Of a stretch of 64,000 bases of DNA, positions 53,621 to 64,000 are shown in pieces. The DNA comes from Choristoneura fumiferana (Eukaryota; Arthropoda; Insecta; Lepidoptera; Tortricidae). The notes under the pieces are model-generated. The model made no database searches. It saw only the letters and a program-made list of their open reading frames with translations, and was not told the DNA's origin. Location: assembly GCF_025370935.1 (NCBI RefSeq), contig NC_133481.1, forward strand, positions 16,151,033 to 16,215,032, given 5' to 3'. The stretch's first letter is position 1; each line of letters begins with the position of its first letter. The position numbers and the translations under genes are program-made.

Positions 53621-53960
53621 GATTTTCCCACTAACGTCCATAAGCCAAAGGCTACTAGAAACACAGGGAAGCTTAAAGTTCCATCATACAGACTGGCTAA
53701 AACCAAAAAGTCGTTTCTGGGAAATTGCATACGTTTTTATAATAAAATTCCAAAAAATATTACAAATGAAACGGATACAAAATTCAGATCAACTGTCAAG
53801 AAGACATTAATATCTAAGGCGTATTATAAAGTGAATGATTATATCATGGACAGGGATAATTGGAAATAATTCCGATCCGCATTAGCGATCCCTTCAAATA
53901 GCGAACCTACTGTGTTAAAAATAAAGTTGTGTTAAATTCTTGTGATGTATAATACTATAC
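53621..53960 (+). pseudogene. jockey/CR1-type LINE 3' end, copy 2
   Basis: The + frame reads VHKPKATRNTGKLKVPSYRL, AKTKKSFLGNCIRFYNKIPK, NITNETDTKFRSTVKKTLIS, KAYYKVNDYIMDRDNWK, stop at 53867-53869. This is the LxVPxxRLxKxxxSFxGxxIRxYNKIP C-terminus of lepidopteran jockey/CR1-type reverse transcriptases; a ~90-bp 3' UTR follows. The copy at 20475-20850 is the same family. Confidence 0.8.
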
Positions 53961-54216
53961 ACACATTATTCGTTTTGGTTTTGTATCTCGAAAGAATCGT
54001 TTTCAATGTAGCCGTCTAAAAATCCAGGCTGATAGAAAATTTACGTATGTTTGTTGTGGTCAAGCAGAAGTCTATATTTTGTTATACAAGAAAATAAACA
54101 TCAAAACTCTTTATTATATGATCACTTTACTGTCCGTCTGCCTATCTGTCTGTAGGTACATCTTTATAACTGTGAAGATTAATTTTATCATTTATACCGC
54201 TATTAGAGAATTACAA

Positions 54217-54547
54217 GGTGGGCCCTGTAACAGAACAAAAAATTAAACCACAGCTTCCACTCTTCATCTTGAGCTAATTTAGTTCTACAACTTTTGAAAA
54301 TAAACTTGTATTATGATTTTTATTAAAGTTTAATTGGACAAGCAATGTATAATGAAATCCGTCATTTTGTTACGTGACAGGCGATGTCATTTAGGCTATT
54401 GGATGACGTACATTGAAAATAATTTTATTTGTCTGGAATAAACATAATGATAAAATTACATAATTTTTGAAAGTTTCAGAACTAAAGTAGTTCCATTTGA
54501 GTAGCAGAACCTGGGTTTAATTTTTTGCTCCTGTTACAGGGCCCACC
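54217..54547. mobile_element. non-autonomous TIR element, copy 2 (family of 4146-4501)
   Basis: GGTGGGCCCTGTAACAG (54217-54233) is the exact inverse of CTGTTACAGGGCCCACC (54531-54547); the right side continues CGGTATA as in copy 1. The interior GTGACAGGCGATGTCA corresponds to GACGTCGCCTGTCATG of copy 1 in inverse orientation. Confidence 0.75.
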
Positions 54548-57415
54548 CGGTATACCTGACGTATTTGTAAAAGCGCATGATCTTTACGATACACAAAGTA
54601 AACAATGTACTTATTAGGTATACAATATCATAATTCCCAAGTCAACCTGTTAAATAAATCTTATAGTTCTCCATACAATGCCCTTGCGATCTAGTATTAA
54701 CACAATAAATGCATTTACGACGACTAGACCTGTCTTGTAACATGAATATTTTATTAGATTACCAAAATAATCTAAGGGTATTTGATACAAGCTATAACAA
54801 GACGTAAATCTAAGGAAGTAAGACTGTCTTCTGGAAGAACACGATGTTTGTCTCTTAGGAGATTTCGAATCAGGGTACGTTACAGGTAGAGATGTGACAA
54901 GTTTAAACTGAATGGGATTTGGATTGTTAATCTTGTTAAGATCTAATTACAATGCAATAGAAAACCATTATTCGTTTATGGAACCACATGAGGATCAAAA
55001 GACAAAGAGAAAATAAGGTAAACTATAGGCAGCCTGCTTTTTATCGCACTGCTCAAAGGAGAGTTGTGTTTTTAGTTTACTTTTACAGATATCATGTAAG
55101 TACAATTAAATGAGTTTTGTAAAAACTGACTTGATTTTTTTTGTTTGTCTATTTCATATTTTGCAATAAAATATATATAAAAACAACATTTTTCATTAAA
55201 CTTTTATAAATATTTATGGAAGTAACAGTCATTAGTTGCTTACTTATTGTCAGACTTGAGCAAGCTGGTAAATAAACTATTATAACGTGGGATCATAACC
55301 TCGTAAGTCCTTGATTTTTATGAAACGTTTTTCAAAGCTCATAAACAAACTTCAAACAATTTTGTTTCAACCTTCAAACCTACGTTGTATATTCGGCAGT
55401 ATTTTTTTACTATAGATTTTATACTCTTTAAAGTGCACTAAGACTTACTTAAATAAAATTTTGGCTTACGATAGCATAATCAATCATTGTGAAAATTATT
55501 GTCATTTGCGTTTCGAGTATTGAAAAGGTCAACTTCACCTACATGTCCGAAATAAGAAAAATGTTTTCTATAATAATAAACAGTTTCTTAGCGAGTGCAA
55601 TTTCGCTGTTAACATCAACAATAAAGGTTGGTAATGACTTCGAACGTTCGATGCGACCAACTGTTTAGGCGGTAACTTGATGTTCAATGTGTAGATAGGA
55701 CAGATCTTTGCTTTAGAAATATCATCACTACCTACTTTGAAAAAAAGTCTTGTATCTCAAATCAAAACGTTACTTAACACAATTGAATCTTAAAATAATA
55801 TCTATGAAGTTCTTTCAGAAAAAATAACGGTTTCAAGGTTCGAGTTTTTTTTTAGTAGTGACTATAATGTATAAGTAGGTAGTCAATTTTAGTCTCCGCT
55901 TCGCTTCGTCACTACTTAAACCACTATAAAAAGTGTGCTTATATAAGTGATTAACTACGAGTATTAGCGATAACTCTAGGAGAACTGAACAGCGTAAGTA
56001 ATATTACACTTAGAGAGAAATATCCAGGAATGGACGGGAAGTAAGAGTGTCGCAGAGCTTTTCAGATTGGCAAAAGACCGAATCAGATATGCGGAGCTGA
56101 CTCCCATTCTTTACTAGTTGGAAAGGCACTTGAAGAGAGAGATCCTATGAAGGTTCTGTGCCTTCTACACTGTTCCATCTTTGACCTTAGCCAGTTATTC
56201 CTCGCCCCGTTTGTCCCACATTGTTCCACGGCTCTCTAATTAACTGGCAGTCAATAGCAGCGCCTCCAGACGCAACAGAGGCGTGCGTCCAATTACTCGC
56301 CTATTAATTTTGCAATAACAAACGGTGCGTACACTGAGAACGGAAATTGATTACGGGTAGAAAAATAATTTGATAAACGATGACTGCACATTCACGGGCT
56401 TTTTGGAAGTTTAAGTACTAATTAATTGATTCACGTGATTTACTGAGATCCATATATCGACGTTTCACATTGTTCTAGGGCTCTCAATTAACAGAAATTA
56501 ATACCATTCTTATTTCTTGACTTGAAGGGGCTTTTCTGTTTTGTAAGCCCAGATTACTCCTGGCCTGTTTTTTCTGAACCTAATTTATTGAAAGCACTTA
56601 GTTACAGCCTATTTATCGTCCCGTTTGTGCCATATTGTTCCACCTAACCTAATTTATCTTGAGAGGTATTTTCATCTACGGACTTTCTCCTCTGCAACAA
56701 AATTAAACGAGAAATGGGGAAAGGCTTATTCTCAAATAATTTATTGGCTAAAAGTAAAAGTACAGATCTCAGTCATAAGAGCAGTGTCCATAAGTATGAG
56801 AGCCTCAAGGAGGCACATTAAAGCCCTTGGCTGCGAGGAAGGAGCTGGGATTCTGTGAAGAATAGGCTGCCATTGCCACCGATAATCACACGAATTCAGG
56901 ACTCAGCTGACATCCTCAAACAGAACATGACAAGGCGACAAAACTCCAGTTACATACATTTGAAACTGTTTATTTAAATGAATTGTTATTACTTCTTTAC
57001 TAAACTTATGGTGATACTTATATTAACACTTTTGTTTTTTTATGAAATAAATATATATTACATAAATGTTGTAGTTTGTTAAAGTACTTTGTAATTCTAT
57101 GAACATTCAACCTCAAAATTTTCTGAAGATTTCACTCGATAATTTGTCAATTTTAGAGTTGCCAGCTGTGTGAATGATTAATTTTCTGGAATAATGAAAA
57201 TAATAATTAAAAAAAATCAAAAATCCGCCTGCAAAATATGCCTAAAAGTTTTTAAGGTAAAGTGACCCGAAAAGAGCGAAACAAGACGAAAAAAATAAAA
57301 TAATCAAAAGCTAACAGAATTGAAGGAAAAAAACCGACACAAGATCAAACACAAACGGTTTACTTAACACATGTTCATTGGCATAGTCCTTCAAAACTTA
57401 ATGCAATGTTATGAA
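54548..57415. other. 2.9-kb stretch, no gene seen
   Basis: AT-rich; the 77-codon frame at 56625-56858 has no recognisable motif. No assignable repeat. Confidence 0.45.
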
Positions 57416-57472
57416 ATGCAGGCGGAGGCATGAGATTCTGTGATGGTAACAAATGCATGCCTCCGCCTGCAT
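57416..57472. repeat. hairpin with perfect 17-bp GC-rich arms
   Basis: ATGCAGGCGGAGGCATG (57416-57432) and CATGCCTCCGCCTGCAT (57456-57472), loop 23 nt, in AT-rich surroundings. Confidence 0.9.
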
Positions 57473-60344
57473 CTAAGGACACTTGGGTTATCGGGACGAT
57501 TCTAATGATACCTTAATTGTCTAAATCCGTCCAGCGGTTTCAGAGATATGCGGTAATAAAGAATATTACATACAAGATACGCGCGAAAAACAATGCCACT
57601 CCTTGCAGTCGGGTAAAAATACGGGTGTTTGTTGGGCGTTTTTTTTTCGACTTCAAAAAAGGAGATTCTTCATTTGTCTGTACAATAGACCGTTGTATCT
57701 AGTAATGATGTTTAAAAGAATCTACACTTTTGTGAAAGTTTTACAATTGTTTCAACGAATGCAAAACTTTGTCTATAAAAGAATGGGAGAATGCACTTGG
57801 AAACAGGATAAATATATCATAAATTATAATACCTGTTTCTTTTTTATTATAAACCAGAAGCTTTCTTTATGCCCCTTGTATTACTTATATATAGAACGTT
57901 TAACCTCGGCTTGTGTTGCGAGTCTCACGGAACCGGGGCCACATGGCGCGGAGTCACTTAAATCTAATTACAGGTATTGATTATTGATTTTTAACTGTCT
58001 TAACAATTTACATTAGTAGGAGCACATATTTTATATAAAATATAGTAGCGTAAAATTTTGGACAAAAAAACGTCTAGAACGCATACAAATTGGGAGACCG
58101 TACACTGAATTTAGTTGATGATAGTGCGTATGTTTGTAACTCCTTCGCGTTAAAACGTTATCTATCTGTTGATAGATAATTAATTAATTTTGGAATGTAA
58201 ACAGCTGGAACTCTGAAATGACAGGCTAATTTTAATCCTAATAATAACCTCTTAACCACAAAATCAAGAGGTAAGTTACTAAATTTTGCGTAGTGTTTTT
58301 TACAACGTAGATTATTAATGGGAAAAATACAGGGAAAACAGTTCCCGGGGAAGGCGGAAAAAATCATGGCCATGGAATATAAGGGAGTGGACCGGGATCA
58401 GCAGTGCGGAGCAACTTTTCCAGATGGCTCAAGGAAAGAGAAAAAAAAAACAACGTAGATGAAAAGCACGATTTTGAGGATTCTCATGGAAATTTTATGA
58501 AATCCTAAAATTTCTATTCGGCTGACAGACCTAATGGTGAAAGCAAGCAAAGCCAGTGGTAGAAGCTAGTTGAATGTAAATCGCGTACCGTAAATGCTTT
58601 ACGATGCCTCTTGATGTTCAAATAAGGCTTTAGCTGGTAACTAATTCAAATACTCCTGATCCAAGCCCGTTTCAGTCCAAACTGATTGGTTTTAATCAAA
58701 TCCACGTACAAGATTGATCGCACAAACAAGGTAAGCGCAAGAAAAAGGGCCACAGTTTGTTAACGTAAAACGGGAGTTAACTACAGAACCCAGATCAGGT
58801 AAACGTGCAGAATTAATCACACCTCGATGGAAGGGATCGTACGCTAGTCAGCGTTTGTTCTAGTGTGGCCAGGAGAATGGCGGCAACATAAATTAATTGG
58901 CATTCTCGTAGTGTGAGGAAGACTTGCCCACCGAGGCTCATGTCCGATTTTATTGGTGTGTCAAAATATACGCTGCCTTATATAAAAATCCTATTACCAG
59001 GGTATTCTGGCAAATTGTACGCAGTGTGGAGTGATTTTATGTTAATTGATTGGAACCCCATTTCGTTTTTTCAATTTTATTTTCATTAATTGATGTAGTG
59101 AAGCGGAACAAAGGTATTCACTAATTATACATTTTATGTCTCTTTAGTGCGGTTTTTGAGATACAGCCCGGTAACGGACGGACGGACAGTGATAGCGACA
59201 TTAAAATAAGGTGTAAGTTGTCACCCTTTTGGATAAGAAACCTTAAAAAAATCATGGCTGGCAAGAGATAAAGTACCTATCAGATACCTAAATCAAAAAG
59301 TTATTTAACTATCCAGGACCATAGAACCATGTGTCAAATTAAATAAGGTATGATTTAAGGCGTGCGCTTTCCTCGCGAGGCAGTTTGCTCTTTAGGGAAA
59401 CGGATAGTTCTGATAACAACATGCGTGTCTGGTAAATACTAAATGTAGTTGATTAAAAACAATGAAGATAGTTTTTTGACAGATATTAAAATTAAAAAAA
59501 AACTTGGGTAGGTGTATTTAAGACTTTTTTTTCTAGTTAGTACGTTATGTGTTCTGTTTGGCACCTGCCATGTGCTCAGTTTACCTTAGAGAATAAACTC
59601 GTATACCGTTTAACTAACGTCTTATGTAGTATTTGTGATAGTTTGGCAACAATAGCACCAAATCGCTGTGCTTCCGGCCCCAAACAATAGTCAGTCGTCC
59701 GAACCTTTTCTCAGTCAAGATAGAGCCTCATTCAATTATCTAAATGAAATCCGGATCAGCCTCGTGATAGCAACGTTAACGCAATTTGTGAAGTCCGGTG
59801 GAGTCGGACCGGGGATTATAAGTTCCATAATTAAATAAGTACCTACGTCCTGTTTCATTTCTGATAAGAATAGACAAATTTGAAGCATATGTGCTAGTCT
59901 CGGAACCCGTTATATAATGCTAGTAAAATTTTGCCAGGTCGCTTTCAACATCAGGGCAAGAGCAGCGTGAAAGATTTTGAACCAGTCTTCGTTATGATAA
60001 TTTCGATCGACCAGCGCCAATTTCATTCAGTTTTGAAAAGTTCATTGACCTTTGCGTGAAGCACGAGCAACGCGTCTCCGTTTTACCTTGGAAAATAATG
60101 CTTTTGCACATGACACGAGTTTATCCGATACGCACCCCAGGTAATACGTTCCAGTGAGGCCTTACTGTAGCAGAACATTTCGAAACCCTATGGATCACTT
60201 ATGAGTCGTTTGATTTGTTTGATATATTTAACTACCATTATCTATTTGGTATTATGAAATAATATGTATACATCACGCAACCCAACGAGCTATGGTGAGA
60301 GCTATGCTTGTACCTAGTTTCTTTGGGCGATACAATCGAGAATA
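57473..60344. other. 2.9-kb stretch, no gene seen
   Basis: The 125-codon frame at 57603-57980 begins in a dispersed-repeat patch (TTTTTTTTCGACTTCAAAAA) and lacks motifs. 59150-59252 is an inverse 'TAGGGTTCC'-type fragment (GAGATACAGCCCGGTAACGG, ACGGACGGACAG). Confidence 0.45.
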
Positions 60345-60608
60345 CTCAAAATTCGTCGAAGATTTAAAGTCGCAGACATAGCGGAAAAAATATACAAGTT
60401 GAAGTGGCAATGAACGGGCCACATCGCTCGAAGAACAGGAAAACCGTTGGGGGATTAAAGTCCTCGAGTAACGATCGTGGACTGACGACATTGTGAAATT
60501 TGCGGGCAACCGGTAGATGCAAGTGGCGAGTTGTCGTTCAGTGTGGCGTTCTAAGGGGGAGGCCTTTGTTCAGCAGTGGACGTCTTCTGGCTGATGATGA
60601 TGATGATA
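60345..60608 (+). pseudogene. RTE-like LINE 3' tail with ORF2 remnant
   Basis: AACGGGCCACATCGCTCGAA, GAACAGG encodes GHIARRT-like residues; then GTGGACTGACGACATTGTGA (WTDDI), GCGTTCTAAGGGGGAGGCCT, TTGTTCAGCAGTGGACGTCT, TCTGGCTGATGATGATGATG. Confidence 0.75.
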
Positions 60609-60847
60609 GTATCACATCCTAGTAAATTATACTATTAGTTTCATGAAATTAAGTGGTCTGTCGGGATTTTGTTGTTGAGATTTGTTTGAATAGTTCAACT
60701 TGTTACGGATTCCGCGTACCTATATCGATATCGCTATGGTTTAATAGTTCTGAAGAGGATTTGTTAAACTAAAGCTACTGGAGTGGAAATTAGTTTTGCT
60801 ACAACAGTTTGCCAGGCACTTTATAATTAAGCTCGAATATTGAAAGT

Positions 60848-60956
60848 TCATCATCATCTCAGCCGTAGGACGTCCACTGCTGGACATAGGCCTCCAGTTG
60901 GTTCGGTTGGCAGCGGCTTGCATCCACCGACCCGTAGACACGGCTACGCCTCGTTT
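60848..60956 (-). mobile_element. RTE-like LINE 3' tail fragment
   Basis: TCATCATCATCTCAGCCGTA, GGACGTCCACTGCTGGACAT, AGGCCTCCAGTTGGTTCGGT, TGGCAGCGGC: inverse, very short copy. Confidence 0.7.
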
Positions 60957-63437
60957 GATAAAACCACACTCGTGTTTTAAGAATCCTTATTACGTAACAG
61001 TTTCATTAACGATTCTCTATCGTTTGCTCGAATTCCACATGCCATAATGTATCGTTTTCCATAATTTGTATTTGCCATAAAGTAATTATTTAATAAGATG
61101 ACATTTAAAAAAATCCTGAAAACAGCACAGTTCTATATATTTTATGGTAAACATTATTATGACAAGTGAAATGCGGGCAAGTATAGGTACGAGTATACGG
61201 CGTTAGTCCACCTAGCGGGAGACCTGCTAGCACTACGTCTACTTCCTGGACTTTACTCATACCTTTTGATATAAATTCCTTTAATAACCAAATAGCTCGA
61301 CATATACACGGACACTTGTACTTGTAAGCTGTAAGCTCACAGCGGAAGTGAGCGGCACGAGCGCCGGAACTCGACGGTGTACACCGGATATGACGTACAA
61401 ATTCCTGATTTCCGCCCAACGGTGCTTATATTTTTGTTTACGAGTAATAGGTTTACAGAGTAAAGTTGTGGGTTGAAAATATAACTTATCATTTTTGTCG
61501 ATAGTATCGCTACAGTCCGATCGTTACTATGGATGAAATTTACACTAAAATAGTTACAATGTAGAGTCGATAACACGTATTTTTACACAAATCAGACCAA
61601 GTTAGATTATTTGTGTGCCCCCGTAAGCCCCCACATAACAAATTTCGGCGAAATTGTTGAGTTCCTCTCCGAGATCACCGAAATAATGAGTAAATACAAG
61701 TAAACAACAATTGCTAAACTAGATTATTTGAAATGGTCAAAATGTTACCTATGTTTAGTTTATATTGTTGTTTTTTTTTTGATGATACTCTCTATTGTTG
61801 GTTAGTTTACTAATGAAGTTAGTAATGTTAAAACGTATATTGCTTTGAATAAAATTGTCAGTACAATATTATAAAATGCAGGAAATACTCGTACAGCTTA
61901 GCATAATACATTAGATGTAAAGAGAATAGGATTAAGCAAGGAGTTTAAATCTTATTACAAATGCAAAAAGTTCAAATTACTAGGCGTGTTAGGCCGCCGT
62001 GTGCACCGCCGGAAGACAAAATAAGAAAAATGGTTAAGACTAGCTAAGTGCAACTAAGTTGTATACATTGGGTTCTGTTTGTTTGATAAAATACGCAAAA
62101 AAGTTTTATAAAGTGAAATGGCTTTCTTGCAAAGTAACAATGCAGGATAATTTTGTGTAGATACATTTACCACCAATTTTTAATTTATACCAAAAGAACA
62201 AAAAAAAATAGATAAACACTTTTATTCAAGTGAAATCACAGGAAATTTTTAATCAATGAATGAATATTTGCAAATATTAGTTTTGTTTAGGTCTTTTTCT
62301 TCTGATTAATTAGATTTTTCACTATCACTTTTATTAAAATAACGAACTGTGAAATTATAACTAAGCTGGCATTTTAGTAGCGGCCATTTTGTACTACAAT
62401 TTAAAAACTAGTGCTGGGTATCAAATAATTAAGGGCTTGACCAGTAAGCAGTACCTACCTGCTAAGAATAAAAATACAAATCCAAGATGGCTGCCACACA
62501 AAATAATGGATTATCTTTTTTTGACTCATCATTAAGAGTATCTAATAAAAGAGTTTAATTAGTTTATTCTCCGCCTGCGGAACGCTATTATATTGCGTCT
62601 AAATGAACGTCGTTAGGAGAATTGTCAATTAATCCTAGACTCTTTCTTTTTCTAGATTATACTGCCAATGAGATCTACCTACAGACTAGAAAGATTTATA
62701 AATCTTAAATAAGCATTAGGATTTGCAGGGTAGAATTAAATTGTCTAAGGGAGAACAGATGTAACTACCTAAATTTTAGTGGAGTATTTTGAATGGAATT
62801 GTATAATTTTTATATGATGATGATGATGATGATGACTTACATTGTCACCCAACCTAAATACATAATTTCAAGTCAATTCGATCACCGAAAATGGATCAAA
62901 AATAACTTGCTTCATTTAAACAATCAAGTTACGAATAATATTATGTACATAAAAAAAGATTGTAAACGTAATCTTAATTTATATTGAGTATATATTGTTT
63001 TCATCAGTGGGAATTAAATTTAACTCAAGTCGTATTTTCAAATTTGGAATGTTGGATTTTTTTGTAGCAATCGTCAATTTACAATCCCAGGTAATGTCAC
63101 TCCGCGTACCGCAAAACTAAAAATATTGCCGAAATTTCCTATATCCAAGAGTGGTTTGTGTATGACAGATACCTGTGATAAATTGCTGGTAACTTATCAT
63201 TGCCGAGACAGATATATTTCGCGCGTGATCGGTATTATAGTCAGATAATGTAGCGAGAACCGATACAGTTCAGCAAATATAGTTTTTTTGGGATAAGTAA
63301 GTTTGAGGATTGCTGTCGTTGTCTTAGTATGATGGATTGTGTTGGATATTTTTCTTAGATATGTTGGTTAGGCTTCGTGATACAATACAATAACCCTTAT
63401 TGCACACCAACACAGTAAGCAGTACAGAAAACACAGG
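60957..63437. other. 2.5-kb stretch, no gene seen
   Basis: Short frames (61105-61419, 61337-61576, 62793-62987) show no motif; the last begins at a (ATG)n tract at 62816-62836 that may be a SINE/LINE tail remnant. Confidence 0.45.
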
Positions 63438-63535
63438 TATATATATATATATATATATACATAGAGATTTTCTAAGGTAAGCAATAGGCGGCCTTATCGC
63501 TTCAGAGCGATCTCTTCCAGGCAACCTTTACAATG
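63438..63535 (-). repeat. (TA)n tract and dispersed repeat
   Basis: TATATATATATATATATATA at 63438-63459, then CTAAGGTAAGCAATAGGCGG, CCTTATCGCTTCAGAGCGAT, CTCTTCCAGGCAACCTTT, a block I recognise from lepidopteran LINE-type 3' ends. Strand uncertain. Confidence 0.45.
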
Positions 63536-63944
63536 GACAGAAGTAAGGAATAAATTTTAGCAGGTGGTACAATTTACAGTAGATTAGACCAATATCAAGA
63601 ATATAAAACTAACATAAAATACACATACAGAACAAATCTAAACAGATAGAAAGGTAGACAGATATGGATATGGATGGTAGGCCATAACAACACACATAAG
63701 CTAACTATAATATTCATACGCAAGATGACAGATAGTTCTATCTAAGCGTAGACTTAAAGATAGGCAAGGACTTTCCGCGCCTCAAGTCTATCAGTATTTA
63801 CTATCGTATCAACTTCTTCGTATAATTAAATGCACCAAATTTTGAAACTATTATAATAATAAACCAATACTGAAGAATACACAATCTTTATAAGCTGTTT
63901 TATTTGTAATACACACTTAGGGCCTTTAAGTGTCAGATAAAAGT

Positions 63945-64000
63945 AAACCGTCTTTGTTTATTCGGAAAAAACAAACAGAGACGGCATCACTGATATCCGT
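63945..64000. mobile_element. palindromic MITE, copy 3, cut by the window end
   Basis: AACCGTCTTTGTTTATTCGG, AAAAAACAAACAGAGACGGC, ATCAC: the central part of the 49174-49315 family. Confidence 0.6.

Noticed and set aside
57603..57980. 125-codon + strand open frame
   Set aside because: It starts in a repeat patch, has mixed composition and shows no motif.
61105..61419. 104-codon - strand open frame; a piece recalls a shifted reading of GRP..RWT from LINE tails
   Set aside because: The similarity is too short to call, and no GAT tail or target duplication was seen.
1..64000. CRISPR arrays, operons, bacterial-type signals
   Set aside because: No regular spacer pattern; the window is clearly nuclear insect-like DNA with introns and retroposons.

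Overview
This is a gene-poor, AT-rich, intron- and transposon-dominated eukaryotic window. The repeat types (tRNA-derived SINEs ending in GATGAT tails, RTE-like LINE tails ending in GATGAT, TC...CTAG Helitron-like fragments, many TIR foldback elements), together with an insect-style cytochrome P450 and a secreted histidine-rich protein, point to a moth or butterfly (Lepidoptera). That assignment comes from recognising sequence types, not from a database search.

Only two host genes can be supported. (1) On the + strand, a two-exon cytochrome P450: exon 1 at 699-1935 carries almost the whole protein, and exon 2 at 7898-8064 carries the C-terminus. They are separated by a 5,962-bp intron with GT/AG ends and matching phase. 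The I-helix lacks the usual proton-relay acid/Thr pair. (2) On the - strand, a single-exon gene at 31336-32058 encodes a 240-aa secreted protein that is close to 40% histidine, with a TATA box about 50 bp before the ATG. The two genes show no sign of working together.

Layout. 1-8.1 kb: the P450 gene, its intron filled with nested LINE, SINE and foldback insertions. 8.1-31.1 kb: no host gene seen; SINEs, LINE 3' ends, Helitron-like fragments, a 21-bp-arm palindrome at 10.3 kb, TIR elements, and a duplicated GC-rich unit at 27.8-28.6 kb. 31.1-32.1 kb: the histidine-rich gene. 32.1-42.3 kb: repeats, including a LINE C-terminal fragment (36.8-37.4 kb), a LINE 5'/endonuclease fragment (38.7-39.4 kb) inside a 2-kb element flagged by clustered GGGGTTATTYC motifs (38.2-40.3 kb), and a 330-bp tRNA-bearing retroposon with 20-bp flanking repeats (41.9-42.2 kb). 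42.3-64 kb: SINEs, foldback elements and LINE tails in otherwise featureless AT-rich DNA.

Four SINE-A copies have direct repeats of 11-15 bp that I could read at both edges (one with a mismatch), and the SINE 3' end closely resembles the LINE 3' end, which suggests the SINEs move using an RTE-like LINE. No conventional tRNA, rRNA or CRISPR array was found; the tRNA-like sequences are all SINE heads.
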